64,000 nucleotides of DNA, from the NCBI GenBank assembly GCA_019279435.1, contig JAAALK010000285.1, positions 66,822,865 to 66,886,864 of the forward strand. Direction: 5' to 3'. The position numbers and the translations under genes are program-made. Shown one piece after another: positions 19,361 through 29,819 of this stretch. Numbering within the stretch: position 1 is the first letter of the stretch; every line of letters begins with the position of its first letter. The stretch comes from Zizania palustris (lineage: Eukaryota; Streptophyta; Magnoliopsida; Poales; Poaceae). The notes beneath the pieces are model-generated. The model was not told the DNA's origin, ran no database searches, and worked only from the letters and a program-made list of their open reading frames with translations.

Positions 19361-22300
19361 ATGGTGAAGACTAAGGGGTCTGCGCCTCCGTCGGCCTTGG
19401 CTCGATAGCAGGCGGCCGCAGCAGCAGCGGCGGCAGCGTTGGCGGCGGCACCTCCGATGCCGGCAGCGACATCCATGGCGGCAGGGGGAAAAATCCCCAA
19501 ATCGCCGATAATCAAGGTCTGTGCCCGCCGTCGACGAAGTATTTGGACCAGTCTTTTCAACTGGGGTCTTCTGCCTGTAAGAGGGAATCACTAGCAATAG
19601 CAGTAGAAGGGAAAATCAGTACCGGAGTAATGATACGCAAGCCTGGAAAAGAGCTTATTCCGTCACCGAGGCCTAGAGAAGTGGTCGTATTCGAAGCCTT
19701 CTTCGAAGCCGGCTTCGGCCTTCCTGCAGTGGACTTCTTAGCGGAAGTTTTGGATCTGTTTCATGTAACCCTCCCCAATTATCTCCGAATGCAGTAGCTA
19801 GATTAGCTATCTTTGAATGAGCGCTGAGAGCCGAAGGTTGCGAGGGGAGGGCAGAAATCTTCGCTGCACTTCATAGAGCAACTTGCCAGCCGAAGACCTT
19901 CGTAGGCTCCGGAGGTGAGAAAGTGGTAGTTGCCTTCGGAAGCATTAATTTTAGGCTTCGGGATGAATATGCCCTGCAATTCCCTGCTAAGGCTATCAAC
20001 GCAAGATGGTACACTGACTGGGTGATGAGGTGGTTCTATGCCGAAGTTGGGGCAAGCAATCCTCTGGCTGGGCCCCTCAAAGAAATCCAATTCCGAAAGG
20101 AAGCTTTGGTGCAGCCTAACGAAGGTCAATTCGAAGCTCGTCTGAACCTGCTTCAAAAAGTTAGCCGAAGGTTAAGTATGCGAGACTTAGCTGAAGAATT
20201 CATCGGCCTGCAAATTCCTCCGCTGATGGCCAACTGGCCTATCATCTTCGAAGATGATTCAGTAGGCGGTCTTCGCAAAATCAACTTGACTTCGAGCCCT
20301 GCAGGTAACTTCGAAACCAACATGCATTATACATATTTACTTCGAAGAAAGACTAACTTGAATTATTTATTTTGCAGCTTTTTCAGCCCCTATGACTTCA
20401 GAACAAATTATAAGGGCTTCAGAGAAGATTCTGGGTGCCCCAACTCCGACTGAGAAAGAATGGCGAGTTAAATTGGTCGGGAGTTGGGAGAGATTTAACA
20501 GAGTATGGGGAATGCTGGAGCTGTCTCCGCCCCCTCTGATGGACTGGGTGCCTTCGGAGAAAGGACCCAAGAAGAGGATAGCCGAAGCCGGAGCTTCGAG
20601 CTCCGCAAGGACTCCGGTGAAGAAAGTGGCTCGGAAGCCAAGAAATCTCGGACCTTCAAGCTCAAGAGTTTCAGCCTCCGAATCTCAAGAGGATGAAGGT
20701 AACCTATTAGTAAAGTTGATTGACGAAGATGCAGCTCAAACAAACACTGATATCAAAGATACTGCAGGTATACCAGAGTCTCAAGTTAATATTGAAGAGA
20801 GAGCTCCGGATGCTCAGGAAGAAGAGCAAGTTGAAGCCCCTGTGGGCGAAGATGAAATTGAAGTTACTACAACTTCAGTGGTGGATGAAAGAAGGACTGC
20901 TCACGGAGATACTTCGACAGCTGAAGTTTTAACTGTGGATTCAGATGATGACTTCACCTTTGATCCTCCGAGCAGTCCAGTGCTTGACCTCCCTCAGAAT
21001 GTCGAAGGTAAACTTCGCATAATTCTTTATTATTTTCTGCAAAATTTTACAATGTATAATATTTTTGTTTTTGCAGAGCCTCCTTCGGAAGAAGTGCAAC
21101 ACGAAGACACAACTCAAAGGCCTTCGACAACTTCGGAACCGCACCCGGAGGTCACTCAACAGGGGCCTGGAAGGGGCAAAAGACACATAGAGCCTCTCCC
21201 TACTCAAGGATCAACTTCGTCTGAGTCAACAGATGAAAGTGAATCAACTGAGGGGGAGCCATCTACTGAAGTTCCAAGGGCCTCAGAAGAACTCTCCGGA
21301 CCTTCGTTAAGCAGAGCTGATCAGAAGGCTTCAGTAATGCTTCCTCTCTTAACTCCTTTTTTGGAGGAGAGAACCGGACTTCGGACTCTGGTTAAACCTT
21401 TGGGTCAAGCCAGTCGCAAAGTCGGGGAAACAGAACTGGTAGCCATGTTAAGCAGGGCGAAAAGTTCGGAGCTTAACATTGCTATAGAAAGAGCAGCCTA
21501 CCAGGTACGAAGCATCTTCGAACCAAAAAGTAAATTATATATGAATAATTTCTTATTTCAGTTTTTCTTTTTCTTAGCAAGCAGTCTTGGCCCGCGCTGC
21601 AGCTTTATCAGGCGAAAATGAAATTGCTCAACTTCGGGAAGAAAATGAAGCTCTTCAAAGAAATTTTAACATCTCCGAAGGTCGAGTAGCTCAGATGGAT
21701 AATATAATATCAGCAGAGCGAAGGGCTAGGCAAAGTTTGGAGGCTGCGAAGAAAGAGCTCGAAGCAGAAAGAATTGTGCTTCGAGCAGAGGTTGAAAAAC
21801 TGCGAAAGGAGGATGCTGCTAAGGGGTCCGAACTTGTGAGGCTCCAAGAAGAGGCTGGCCAACTCCTGACTCAAAAGAATACTTTGACTACAGAGAACGC
21901 TAGAATTTCCGGAGTTCTAGCAGAAATGACTTCGGCCAAGGATGCACTTATTGAGGAAAAGCTTAAGTCTGAGAAGGTGGCTTCGGAGGTCATCGAGCAG
22001 ATGCTAGGTGTTTTGGAGTACTTCGGTACTACCGGATCACTACCTCCGGATGACAATGTGACTCTGCTGCGCCGGTTAAAGAGGATCCAAGGAGCAGCGA
22101 AGCAAATGAAGACGGCAGGCATACGTTATGGAGAACTCTCCGGACAAGTGTCTGCCCTCGGATTACTTCGTTACTACGAGGATTTGGGCCGAACAATCAC
22201 TCCGAGCGCAGAGGGCTCCATTACCTTCGACGACGAGTGGCTTTTGAATCCTTCCGAAGGCGTGACTGCCGCCTGGCGAGCCTTTCAAACTTCATGGAGA

Positions 22301-22773
22301 GCCGAAGGTTGTTCTGCGATCAAGGCTTGGATCGATGAAGGCCAACGCCAGAAGCAAGTTCGGAGCCAAGCTTCGAGCAGTCAGCCTCCTCCGGACCCGC
22401 AGGTTTAGGAATTATTTAGGATTTTTTTGATTATGTAAAGCTCATGCTTGTAAACATTTATCAATGAAAGTCTTGTTTGTCATATTTTTAGGCTTTGCCT
22501 CTTATGGAAGATATCGAAGTGTTAGAGCTTAACAACGAACTTCGCTCATTGTGGAACACCTTCGAACTTCTAAAGAGTTATAAGCGTCCTCGATTCCTTA
22601 TTCCTCGAGATGACTCCGGCGTAATTGCGTCCGAAGTAATCAAAGACGTATTGTCTTATATTAAAGAGGAAGATAAAGAGGTTAACGCAAACACCTCGTC
22701 TTCTGAAGACACTAATTGGTCTGAAGACGAAGGTGAAGCTCGAAATAAAAGATCTGAAGATCTTAGAAGCTAG
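19361..22773 (+). pseudogene. Antisense five-exon gene of gypsy B (Transposase_28-like, coiled coil)
   Basis: Exons 19361-20304, 20378-21007, 21077-21504, 21578-22402 and 22492-22773. The introns are 73, 69, 73 and 89 bp, all GT-AG, in phases 1,1,0,0, and the frame is kept across every join. Exon 1 has VVVFEAFFEAGFGLPAV and WYTDWVMRWFYAEVGASNP. Exon 2 has LVGSWERFNRVWGMLEL, then an acidic Ser/Thr-rich region. Exon 4 is a long coiled coil (about 21600-21980) followed by the conserved block ending WRAEGCSAIKAW. Exon 5 has LRSLWNTFELL and RPRFLIPRDDSG. Exons 2-5 are open. Exon 1 has a TAG at 19406, frameshifts near 19540 and 19785 and a TGA near 19818. The gene runs opposite to gag-pol; its role is unknown. 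Confidence 0.82.
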
Positions 22774-23865
22774 GAAAGAAGCCCCGAGCGGCTTCGAACT
22801 TGGGCCGAGCTTCAACAAGAGTAGAAGGATTTTAGAGCTTCGAAGGGGAGGAAGAGAGTTAAACGTAAAGTTATTAGGACTTCCGATGTTGGAACTAGTC
22901 GTTCCACCCCTAGCTGTCGGGACCGAAGAGGTCTCTGATTCCTTCTTGGTATAGATACCAATTTTTCATAGTGTAATTTGTAAACACATTTATTTCAATA
23001 ATGAATGCCGATTTAAAATTGTCTCCATATTTACTAGCCCCTCTTTGGGATAAGCAACTTCGAAATGTATTCAAAGATGGTTATGCGCAAAGAAAAACTT
23101 CGGAGTACAATTTTTTGGGGGTTCGGAGCCCCTCTGTCATTTAAAGATCTTTTGAAATCTTATGAAATGTCTTCGACTTTTTGCAGTTTGTTTTACGAAA
23201 GAAATCAATTGAGATAACTTTCAGGACACTTTAGTGTCTTAAGAAATTTGTCACTTTGGACTATGTTAACAGACATTCGAAGCTCGTGGCTCAAATGTTG
23301 TTTTGCTTTAGCCACCTTCTGCTTGTTCTTTGCGATCTCTGACGAACCAATGATTCGGAGTTTGCAATGGTCTCTTTGGACTCTTTTTACGGATGTCTAC
23401 CAGCCAATGGCTTGGACTCCGTATAATTTAGCCACCTTCGGCTTTTGCAGAAGTCTACCAGCCAATGGCTTGGACTTCGCAGATTTTGGCCACCTTCGGC
23501 TCTTTTTACGGAAGTCTGCAAGCTGCAGCTTGGACTCCGTAGATTTTGGCCACCTTCGGCTCTTTTTACGGAAGTCTACCAGCCAATGGCTTGGACTCCG
23601 TAGAATGTGGTTTTTGGCTCTTTTACGGATGCCTACAAGCCAATGGCCTGGGCTCCGGATTATGTCAGCCCCCACGTCGGAGGCTTCGAACTTAATGGGT
23701 TCGAAGTCCGAAAATACAACCCAGCTTAATGACACTTCCCTCTCGTTCGACCCCGCGGTTCTAGTGCGTCCACTCGGAAGCTGGAAGTCTATGAGGGGAA
23801 GGCAACTATCAGGGTCATATGCTTTATTAATTTAGAGGTGATTACAAGCGAATTACAAGGAGCCC
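22774..23865. other. Spacer between antisense gene and pol of B
   Basis: No supported gene. It holds the tandem repeat at 23390-23660. The two genes of B converge here. Confidence 0.7.
23390..23660. repeat. About 60-bp tandem repeat in gypsy B spacer
   Basis: Five diverged copies of a unit containing GTCTACCAGCCAATGGCTTG, then GACTCCGTAGATTTTGGCC and ACCTTCGGCTC. Spacing is about 60 bp (starts near 23390, 23449, 23510, 23571, 23630). Tandem arrays after pol are known in Tat elements. Confidence 0.85.
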
Positions 23866-25860
23866 TTATGCGAAGTATCGCTTTAGGTGCTCCGCATGCC
23901 AAGTATGTGCTAACTCTTCACCTTCTAAATTAGATAATTTAAATGAACCAGGGCGCCCTGAGTGGACAATTAGATATGGACCTTCCCATTTATTACCTAA
24001 CTTCCCTGGTGCTATAATGCTTCGTAGAACAAGATGACCCGGCCTTAACTCGTTGAGCTTAACCTTCGGGTCATACCAAGTCTTCGTTTGTTGATGATAC
24101 TTTGATAAATTAGCTACAGCCCGAAGTCTTGTTTCTTCTGACAAATCTAACGAAGCTTGTCTTTCTTCTTCAATATCCGGTTCGGTGCTGCGAAATGATC
24201 CCCCTTTGAGCTCCGTTGGAGTCATAGCTTCATCTCCGAATAGTAGTCTGAACAGAGTAAAACCTGTGGACCTTGTTTGCGTAGTCCGAATGGACCATAG
24301 AATCTTCGGAAGCTCTTCGGTCCACAGTCCCTTTGCTAATCCTACTATTCTTCGATTTAGCCCTGATAAGATATTTCCATTGGCTCGCTCTACGGCTCCA
24401 TTTGACTGAGGATGCCTCACTGCAGCAAAGCAAAGCTGAATACCTAAGTCTTCGCAAAACTTCCTGAAGGGTTCTGCGTCGAACTGTGTTCCATTATCAA
24501 CTGTGAGGTATCTAGGAACTCCGAACCGGCAAATAATGTTCTTCCAGAAGAATTTTGGTACATTGTTCGAAGTGATAGCTGTTAAGGGCTCTGCTTCCAC
24601 CCACTTAGAAAAATATTCAATAGCTACCACTGCGAACTTCAAATTTCCCTTTGCTAACGGAAAGGGACCAATTAGATCCATACCCCATCTGGCCATGGGC
24701 CATACCGGAGCAATGACTTGAAGAGCTGTTGGTGGGCGATGACTCCGTCGACCCATCCACTGGCATCCTTGACAAGTGCGGACCAAGCTCTCCGCATCAG
24801 CTGTTATTGTGGGCCAATAAAGCCCCTGGCGAAGTGTTTTTCCTGCCAGAGCTCTAGGGGCTAAATGGCTTCCACAAAGGCCTTCGTGAATTTCTCGAAG
24901 AATTTCTTGGCCTTCGGCTTGAGATATATATCGGAGTAGAGGGGAACATACTCCGGCCTTGTATAATATACCGTTGATTAACTGATAGTTTCTTGCTCTG
25001 AGCTTTAATCTTGACAACTGGGGTTCTTCGGGCAAATTTGTTCCTCCTTGCAAGAGTTCTATGATCGAATCTTTCCAATCTGCACTAGGAATGCAAAGAA
25101 TATCCGCAGAGGCAATTTGTGGCACCGAAGGTATATTGAGCTCCTCATAGAAAGCTTCTTCTGGCACATCCACAGCTCCGGCTGCAGCCTTCGCTAAAAT
25201 GTCCGCTTGCACGTTTTCAGCTCTTGGTATACTCCGAATGGAAATACCCTTGAAGTGTGCTTCGATCTTGCGAATTTCTTCTAAGTACTTGGCAAGCTGT
25301 GGATGCCGAACTTGAAAACTTTTGTCTACGTGCCCTGCTACTATTTGAGAATCTGTCTTTATAATTATCCTTGTAGCCCCTAGAGCACGTGCTTTCCGGA
25401 GTCCCAATAAAATCCCTTCGTACTCCGCTATATTATTGGTAGACTTAAAGTTGAGTCTTGCGGAGTACATTGCTCTTTGTCCTGACGGTGAAATCAACAC
25501 TACTCCAATTCCTGCTCCGGATGCTTGGAAAGCCCCATCGGAGTAAACAGTCCAAACTCCGTCATTTGATTTCTCCGGAGTCAAATTCGCAGGTGGAGTC
25601 CACTCTGCTACGAAGTCTGCTAGGACTTGGGATTTGATAGCTGTCCTTGCCAAGAAAGATATGCCGAAGGGTGCTAGCTCGACTGGCCACTTTCCAATCC
25701 TTCCAGTGGAATCTTTGCTTCGGAGCATATCTCCTAAGGGATACGAAGTTGGTACAATTACATTGTGAGCCAAAAAATAATGCCTTAGCTTCCTCGAAGC
25801 CATTATCAGAGCATAAACGAACTTCTCAAGTTCGGAGTATCTTGTCTTCGCTCCTGACAA
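23866..25860 (-). pseudogene. pol: Gypsy B pol: RNase H end, archaeal-type RNase H and integrase
   Basis: A 664-residue open frame, the largest in the window. It opens in the RT-linked RNase H (TRYSELEKFVYALIMASRKL). A second RNase H follows (WTVYSDGAFQASGAGIGVVL, AEYEGILLGL, TDSQIV, ADILAKAA), keeping the D-E-D-D residues; this extra domain is the mark of the Tat lineage. Integrase: zinc domain (H-x-H with CQGCQW), core DLIGPFPLAKG, TVDNGTQFD and GAVERANGN, so D, D and E are all present. The C-terminal part has KWEGPYLI, as in gypsy integrases without a chromodomain. It lacks the upstream RT frame because of a frameshift near 25865-25990. Confidence 0.93.
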
Positions 25861-25864
25861 TGCT

Positions 25865-26851
25865 TCAGATACAAAATAAACAGGATTTGGACCAACTTCC
25901 CATTGAAATCCACTTCTCTGACAAGGACTGCGCTGACAGCTGAACCTGTAGCTGCAAGATACAGGAGTAGGGTTTCGTCCGCAGTAGGCACCTTGATAGA
26001 AACCTGCTAAGTGCGGCCAGACGTCCAGTTAGCTTTTGCACTTGCTTTAAATTCTCCGGAGGAGCCATCTTCTGCAGCGCAGTTATTTGAGTAGGGCTAG
26101 CTTCAATTCCCCTGCTTGAAACTAAGTACCCTAACAACTTTCCAGCCTTAGCTCCGAATATACATTTTTCGGGGTTAAGACGGATCCCACATGCCCGAAG
26201 GCTATTGAATGTTTCTGCTAAGTCTAGGCTATGTTGGTGCTTTAAAGCACTCTTTATTACAATATCATCCATATAGGCCTCCACATTGCGACCTAGTTGA
26301 TGACCTAGAGCCTTAGCAACTAATCTTGAAAAAGTAGCCCCGACATTTCTTAGGCCGAAGGGCATTCTTACATAACAGAAGACTCCTGAAGGAGTTACAA
26401 AGCTTGTCTTGATTTCATCTTCGCGCTTCAACCATATTTGATGATAACCAGAATACGCGTCAAGGAAGCTTAATAACTCCGAACCTGCAGTGGAGTCAAC
26501 CAGCTGATCAATTCGGGGCATGGGGTAGGGGTCACGTGGGCATGCTTTATTCAAAGATGTGAAATCAATGCACATGCGCCACTTCCCGGAAGACTTCTTC
26601 CTGACGAAGACTGGGTTGGCTAACCATTCTGTGTGAGCCACTTCTCTGATAATCCCAGCCTTCAACAGTTTTTCAACTTTGTCCTTAGCTAGAGCGGCTC
26701 TCTCTGCGGACATCTTCCGGAGTCCTTGTCGAACAGGCCGGGCCTTCGGGTTTACGAGTAAACTGTATTCAATGATATCCCGATCAACTCCGGTGATATC
26801 TTCGTCAGACCAAGCGAAGACATCTAAATTTTCTTTCACCACCTTTTCCAA
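25865..26851 (-). pseudogene. pol: Gypsy B reverse transcriptase
   Basis: A 328-residue frame with the RT blocks in order: EWLANPVFVRKKSSGKWRMC, DFTSLNKACPRDPYPMPRID, LSFLDAYSGYHQI, FVTPSGVFCYVRMPFGLRN and YMDDIVIKS. YMDD is the catalytic site. The frame shifts near 25990, after LTGRLAALSRF, and the RNase H continues in other frames. Upstream it is separated from the protease frame by another shift near 26880. All catalytic residues visible in RT are intact. Confidence 0.92.
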
Positions 26852-26879
26852 GGAGGTTGCAACTTCAGGAGGTAAATCT

Positions 26880-27821
26880 TTACCAAATTGAAAGTGTACT
26901 CTTTACCATCTTTGACAATGACCTTCGTTGCAATCTCTCCTTCGGGACTTGGTCTCGGAAAAGACTTCTTCGAAGCTTCGGAGGAGGCTGAAAAATTTCT
27001 TCATTATCCTGCACACTGTTTACTTGCCTCGGATCAAGAGGGGGACCGTGACCATATTCCGCCCTCCTAGCAGTGGCTTGATCTCCGAAGATTGTTAGGA
27101 CTCCTGCTTGTGTGGGCATCTTCATGCACAAGTAGTTGTGATGCGCCACAGCTCCGAACTGATTCAACATGCCCCGTCAGAAGATGACATTATAAGCATA
27201 CGGGGCATCTACCACATCAAAGATAACTTCTTCAGTCCGGGCTAATAAACCTTCTCCGAAGGTAACTTCTAGGCCTATCTGGCCAAGTGCATCAAGCGGA
27301 GGTCCTGCGAAGCCTTGTAGAGGACGAGCCGCTGGGAGGAGATGCTTCCTGGAAATGCATAACTGATCGAAGGCTTGCACAAAAATGATATCTGCCGAAC
27401 TACCTCCGTCAATTAGCACCCTTCGGAATTCAGTCCCTGCAATATCAGCAGTGATAACCAATGGATCTACGTGCGGGAACTTAATACCAGCTGCATCCTC
27501 CGAAGAGAAAAATATCGGAACATGAGACCACTCCGGCATTGCAGCTGCAGATGACGAAGTTCCAATATGACCTACTTCCCGAACGTACTCTCTTCGCTGT
27601 CTCTTGGACATGCTTCCGAGGGTACCTCCTCCGGAGATAGGGAGAACTACTCTGTTTCCCCTATCTTGCCCTTCTTCTTGCTTCGGAGGTGGCATAACAT
27701 TGGCCACCGGAGGGTGCCTTGCAGCATCAAAATTTTCTATCCGCGCCACAGCCTGGACCGGGTCTGGGCGCGCTGCTGCTGGACTTCGGTCGGTACTGCC
27801 TCGACCCGAAGTTCTCTCCAA
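26880..27821 (-). pseudogene. pol: Gypsy B protease
   Basis: Frame 27821-27177 continues in the same frame at 27170-26880 across a single TGA (27179-27177). The active site reads VLIDGGSSADIIF at about 27410; Tat proteases often have this D-G-G form. Upstream is a Pro/Arg-rich segment (SKRQRREYVREVGHI). The frame differs from that of gag, which ends at 27833 with a TAA. Either a frameshift or an indel separates them. Confidence 0.85.
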
Positions 27822-27832
27822 GTACTCTCCCC

Positions 27833-29125
27833 TTAGGGTAAGGATAGCCTTGCAAGTGTCAGTTGCATGGCTTCGATTTTCTCCATGAATACAGCAAAAA
27901 GGGGCTGGCCCTTGCCAGCCATTTTCCCTGGCGGCCTCCAGCCGCTGGTCTTGTTCCCCGTAGACTGTGGAGCTCTTGGTGCAAACTTTTGTGGGGGTGC
28001 AATATTCAAGACTTCAGAACGAGGGTGCTTTTGCCCTCTTCTCCGATCATGTTGCACTTCGAAGACTGGTTCCTGCGGCTGTGCCGAAGTCTTCACTTCT
28101 GCTTTGACTTCTTGCAATACAGTCGAAGTAGCAGCAGTCCTCCGAAGCCAACCCTCTTCTGACCTCGCATACTCCTCGAAGTATGACATCAACTGTGAGA
28201 CTGAGGAGATGCTCTTCCGATGCAGTTTATCCAGAAGGCCTTGATGACTGACGCCTTCCCGAGCCGCATCAACCACTGAAGATGTGGACAGCCCCCGAAT
28301 TTGCGACTTCGTATGAGCGAAGCGCTTAAAATACTGCCTCAATGTTTCTCCGGGGAGCTGTTTCACCTGGAAAAGGCTTCCTGTTGACATAGGAGGCACG
28401 AAGGTGCCCTGAAAGTTACTTATAAACTTCCTCTTCAACTGCGACCAAGAATTGATTGATCCTGGCTTCAAAGACCAGAACCATCTCAATGCCACTCCTT
28501 GAAGAGCTAACGGGAAGCACTTCGCCATAGTGTCTCTAACTCCGCCACTAGCCTCAATCGCTAGGGCATAAGAACGCACGAACTCTCCGGGATCTTCATC
28601 TCCGGCATACTTACAGAGCTTCGAAGTTTTAAACTTTGGATCAAAGCGAACCTTCTGCAGCTCAGGATGCAACGGAGATTCATCGTCGTAAGAGGCATTC
28701 TCCGGGGCTTCAGGATAACCAAGATCGTCGTCTTCGGGCACTTCGGGGATAGTTGGGGTGGCTTGAAAGCGAAGCCTGTTCGCAGCTTCTTGCCGCCACC
28801 TTGCTACCTCAGCTTGAAGATTGGCCATTTGAGTGGCCATATCCCCAAGGTTATCTTCATCTCCTCCGGAAGGACCTTCCGGGTCTTGAGAACTGGTAGG
28901 ATCAGTTCGAATCGGAATGGAGGGTGGAGAAGTAACTCCGGGCTGTCGGAGTATGGAAGGGGTTGGCGGAGAGGCTTCGTATGTTCGAGGGATAGAAGCC
29001 CCTTCCGGAGTTTGCGGAGGGAAAGCCGAAGAACCTCCGACTTCAACTGTGTCGAAGGGTATTTCTCCGGAGATCCGAGAGGACCTCCGAGTAGGATTGC
29101 GGGGTGCGCTCCGCTTAGGAGGCAT
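27833..29125 (-). CDS. gag: Gypsy B gag
   Basis: 430 residues, ATG at 29125, 62 bp after the 5' LTR; MPPKRSAPRNPTRRSSRISG. The retrotransposon gag domain spans about residues 150-300: FVRSYALAIEASGGVRDTMA, ALQGVALRWFWSLKPGSI, GSLFQVKQLPGETLRQYFKR. The C-terminal part is Pro/Lys-rich. I see no CCHC knuckle in this frame; one may lie past the break at 27833. Gypsy E gag (62969 onward) is a homologue. The frame is open throughout but is not joined in frame to the protease. Confidence 0.9.
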   Translation of the reverse strand: MPPKRSAPRNPTRRSSRISGEIPFDTVEVGGSSAFPPQTPEGASIPRTYEASPPTPSILRQPGVTSPPSIPIRTDPTSSQDPEGPSGGDEDNLGDMATQMANLQAEVARWRQEAANRLRFQATPTIPEVPEDDDLGYPEAPENASYDDESPLHPELQKVRFDPKFKTSKLCKYAGDEDPGEFVRSYALAIEASGGVRDTMAKCFPLALQGVALRWFWSLKPGSINSWSQLKRKFISNFQGTFVPPMSTGSLFQVKQLPGETLRQYFKRFAHTKSQIRGLSTSSVVDAAREGVSHQGLLDKLHRKSISSVSQLMSYFEEYARSEEGWLRRTAATSTVLQEVKAEVKTSAQPQEPVFEVQHDRRRGQKHPRSEVLNIAPPQKFAPRAPQSTGNKTSGWRPPGKMAGKGQPLFAVFMEKIEAMQLTLARLSLP

Positions 29126-29168
29126 GATGTAAGAAATTGGTAGAGAACGAAGTTTTTCGGACTAGGTT

Positions 29169-29185
29169 CCCCACGGACGGCGCCA
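29169..29185 (-). other. Primer binding site of gypsy B
   Basis: Reverse complement TGGCGCCGTCCGTGGGG, two bases inside the 5' LTR; same motif as in A and E. Confidence 0.88.
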
Positions 29186-29187
29186 GC

Positions 29188-29679
29188 TGTTGGCGTAAAA
29201 GATTACGCTAACAGGTTTCTGTAGAAAAGAAACTAACAAACGAAGTGTTTGCGAAGAGAACTGTTCTAAGCCTCCGGAAGGATAATAACTTAGAGTAGTT
29301 CGAATGTGTGTATTGAATAACTTGTATTCAGTCCCTATTACAGGGTGAAATGGGGGTATTTATAGGCCCAAACATTAAGGAAAAGACCTATTTACCCCTC
29401 TATTACAACCGACATAATGGAAACTATTCGGTTCCCTTAATAGGGCTAAAATAGTAAAAGACTAATCTAATCAGAAAGAAGATAAGTCTTCCATCTTAGC
29501 TGGCAAAAAGATCTTGGAGGGCCTTAATTCGAAGATGTACTTCGAACCAACGCCTATCTTCGTACTTCGAGCTTGGTTCCGGGTATCTTCGAAGTTGATC
29601 GTCTGGGAACCTTCGAATCTGCTGTCTGCCTTTATGTTGTTCGGCAATAACCCCGAAGATGAGATATTTTCCCCCAACA
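29188..29679 (-). repeat. 5' LTR of gypsy B
   Basis: 492 bp, about 99% identical to 18414-18906; followed by the duplication ATGTT. Minus-strand TATAAATA (plus TATTTATA 29357-29364). Confidence 0.95.
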
Positions 29680-29684
29680 ATGTT

Positions 29685-29819
29685 GATACCCATCATCAGT
29701 TGGCTAACATTTTAATCAAACCCCTAGATCAGTCTACATTTGAGCGTTTGCGAGGGGGATTTGGGAGTTGTGTATCCATTTTAGGATATTTTGAGTCAGT
29801 TTTCTTTCTTCTTTACTCT
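29685..29819 (+). pseudogene. pol: Copia G end of pol and start of 3' untranslated region
   Basis: Reads DTHHQLANILIKPLDQ, then STFERLRGGFGSCVS, the C-terminus of copia RNase H, after the B insertion. It is cut at 29819 by copia C. D carries the same peptide with ADIFTKPLD. Confidence 0.88.

Larger units (their letters stand above)
18414..29679 (-). mobile_element. Element B: complete Tat-type gypsy retrotransposon
   Basis: The LTRs at 18414-18906 and 29188-29679 are flanked by ATGTT (18409-18413 and 29680-29684). By hand alignment the LTRs differ by four substitutions, all transitions, and one G in a homopolymer: about 99% identity, so insertion is recent. Read on the minus strand: 5' LTR, primer site, gag, protease, RT, RNase H plus a second archaeal-type RNase H, integrase, a tandem-repeat spacer, a gene in the opposite direction, then the 3' LTR. 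The second RNase H and the antisense gene after pol fit the Tat lineage. Several frameshifts and stops break gag-pol. Confidence 0.95.
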
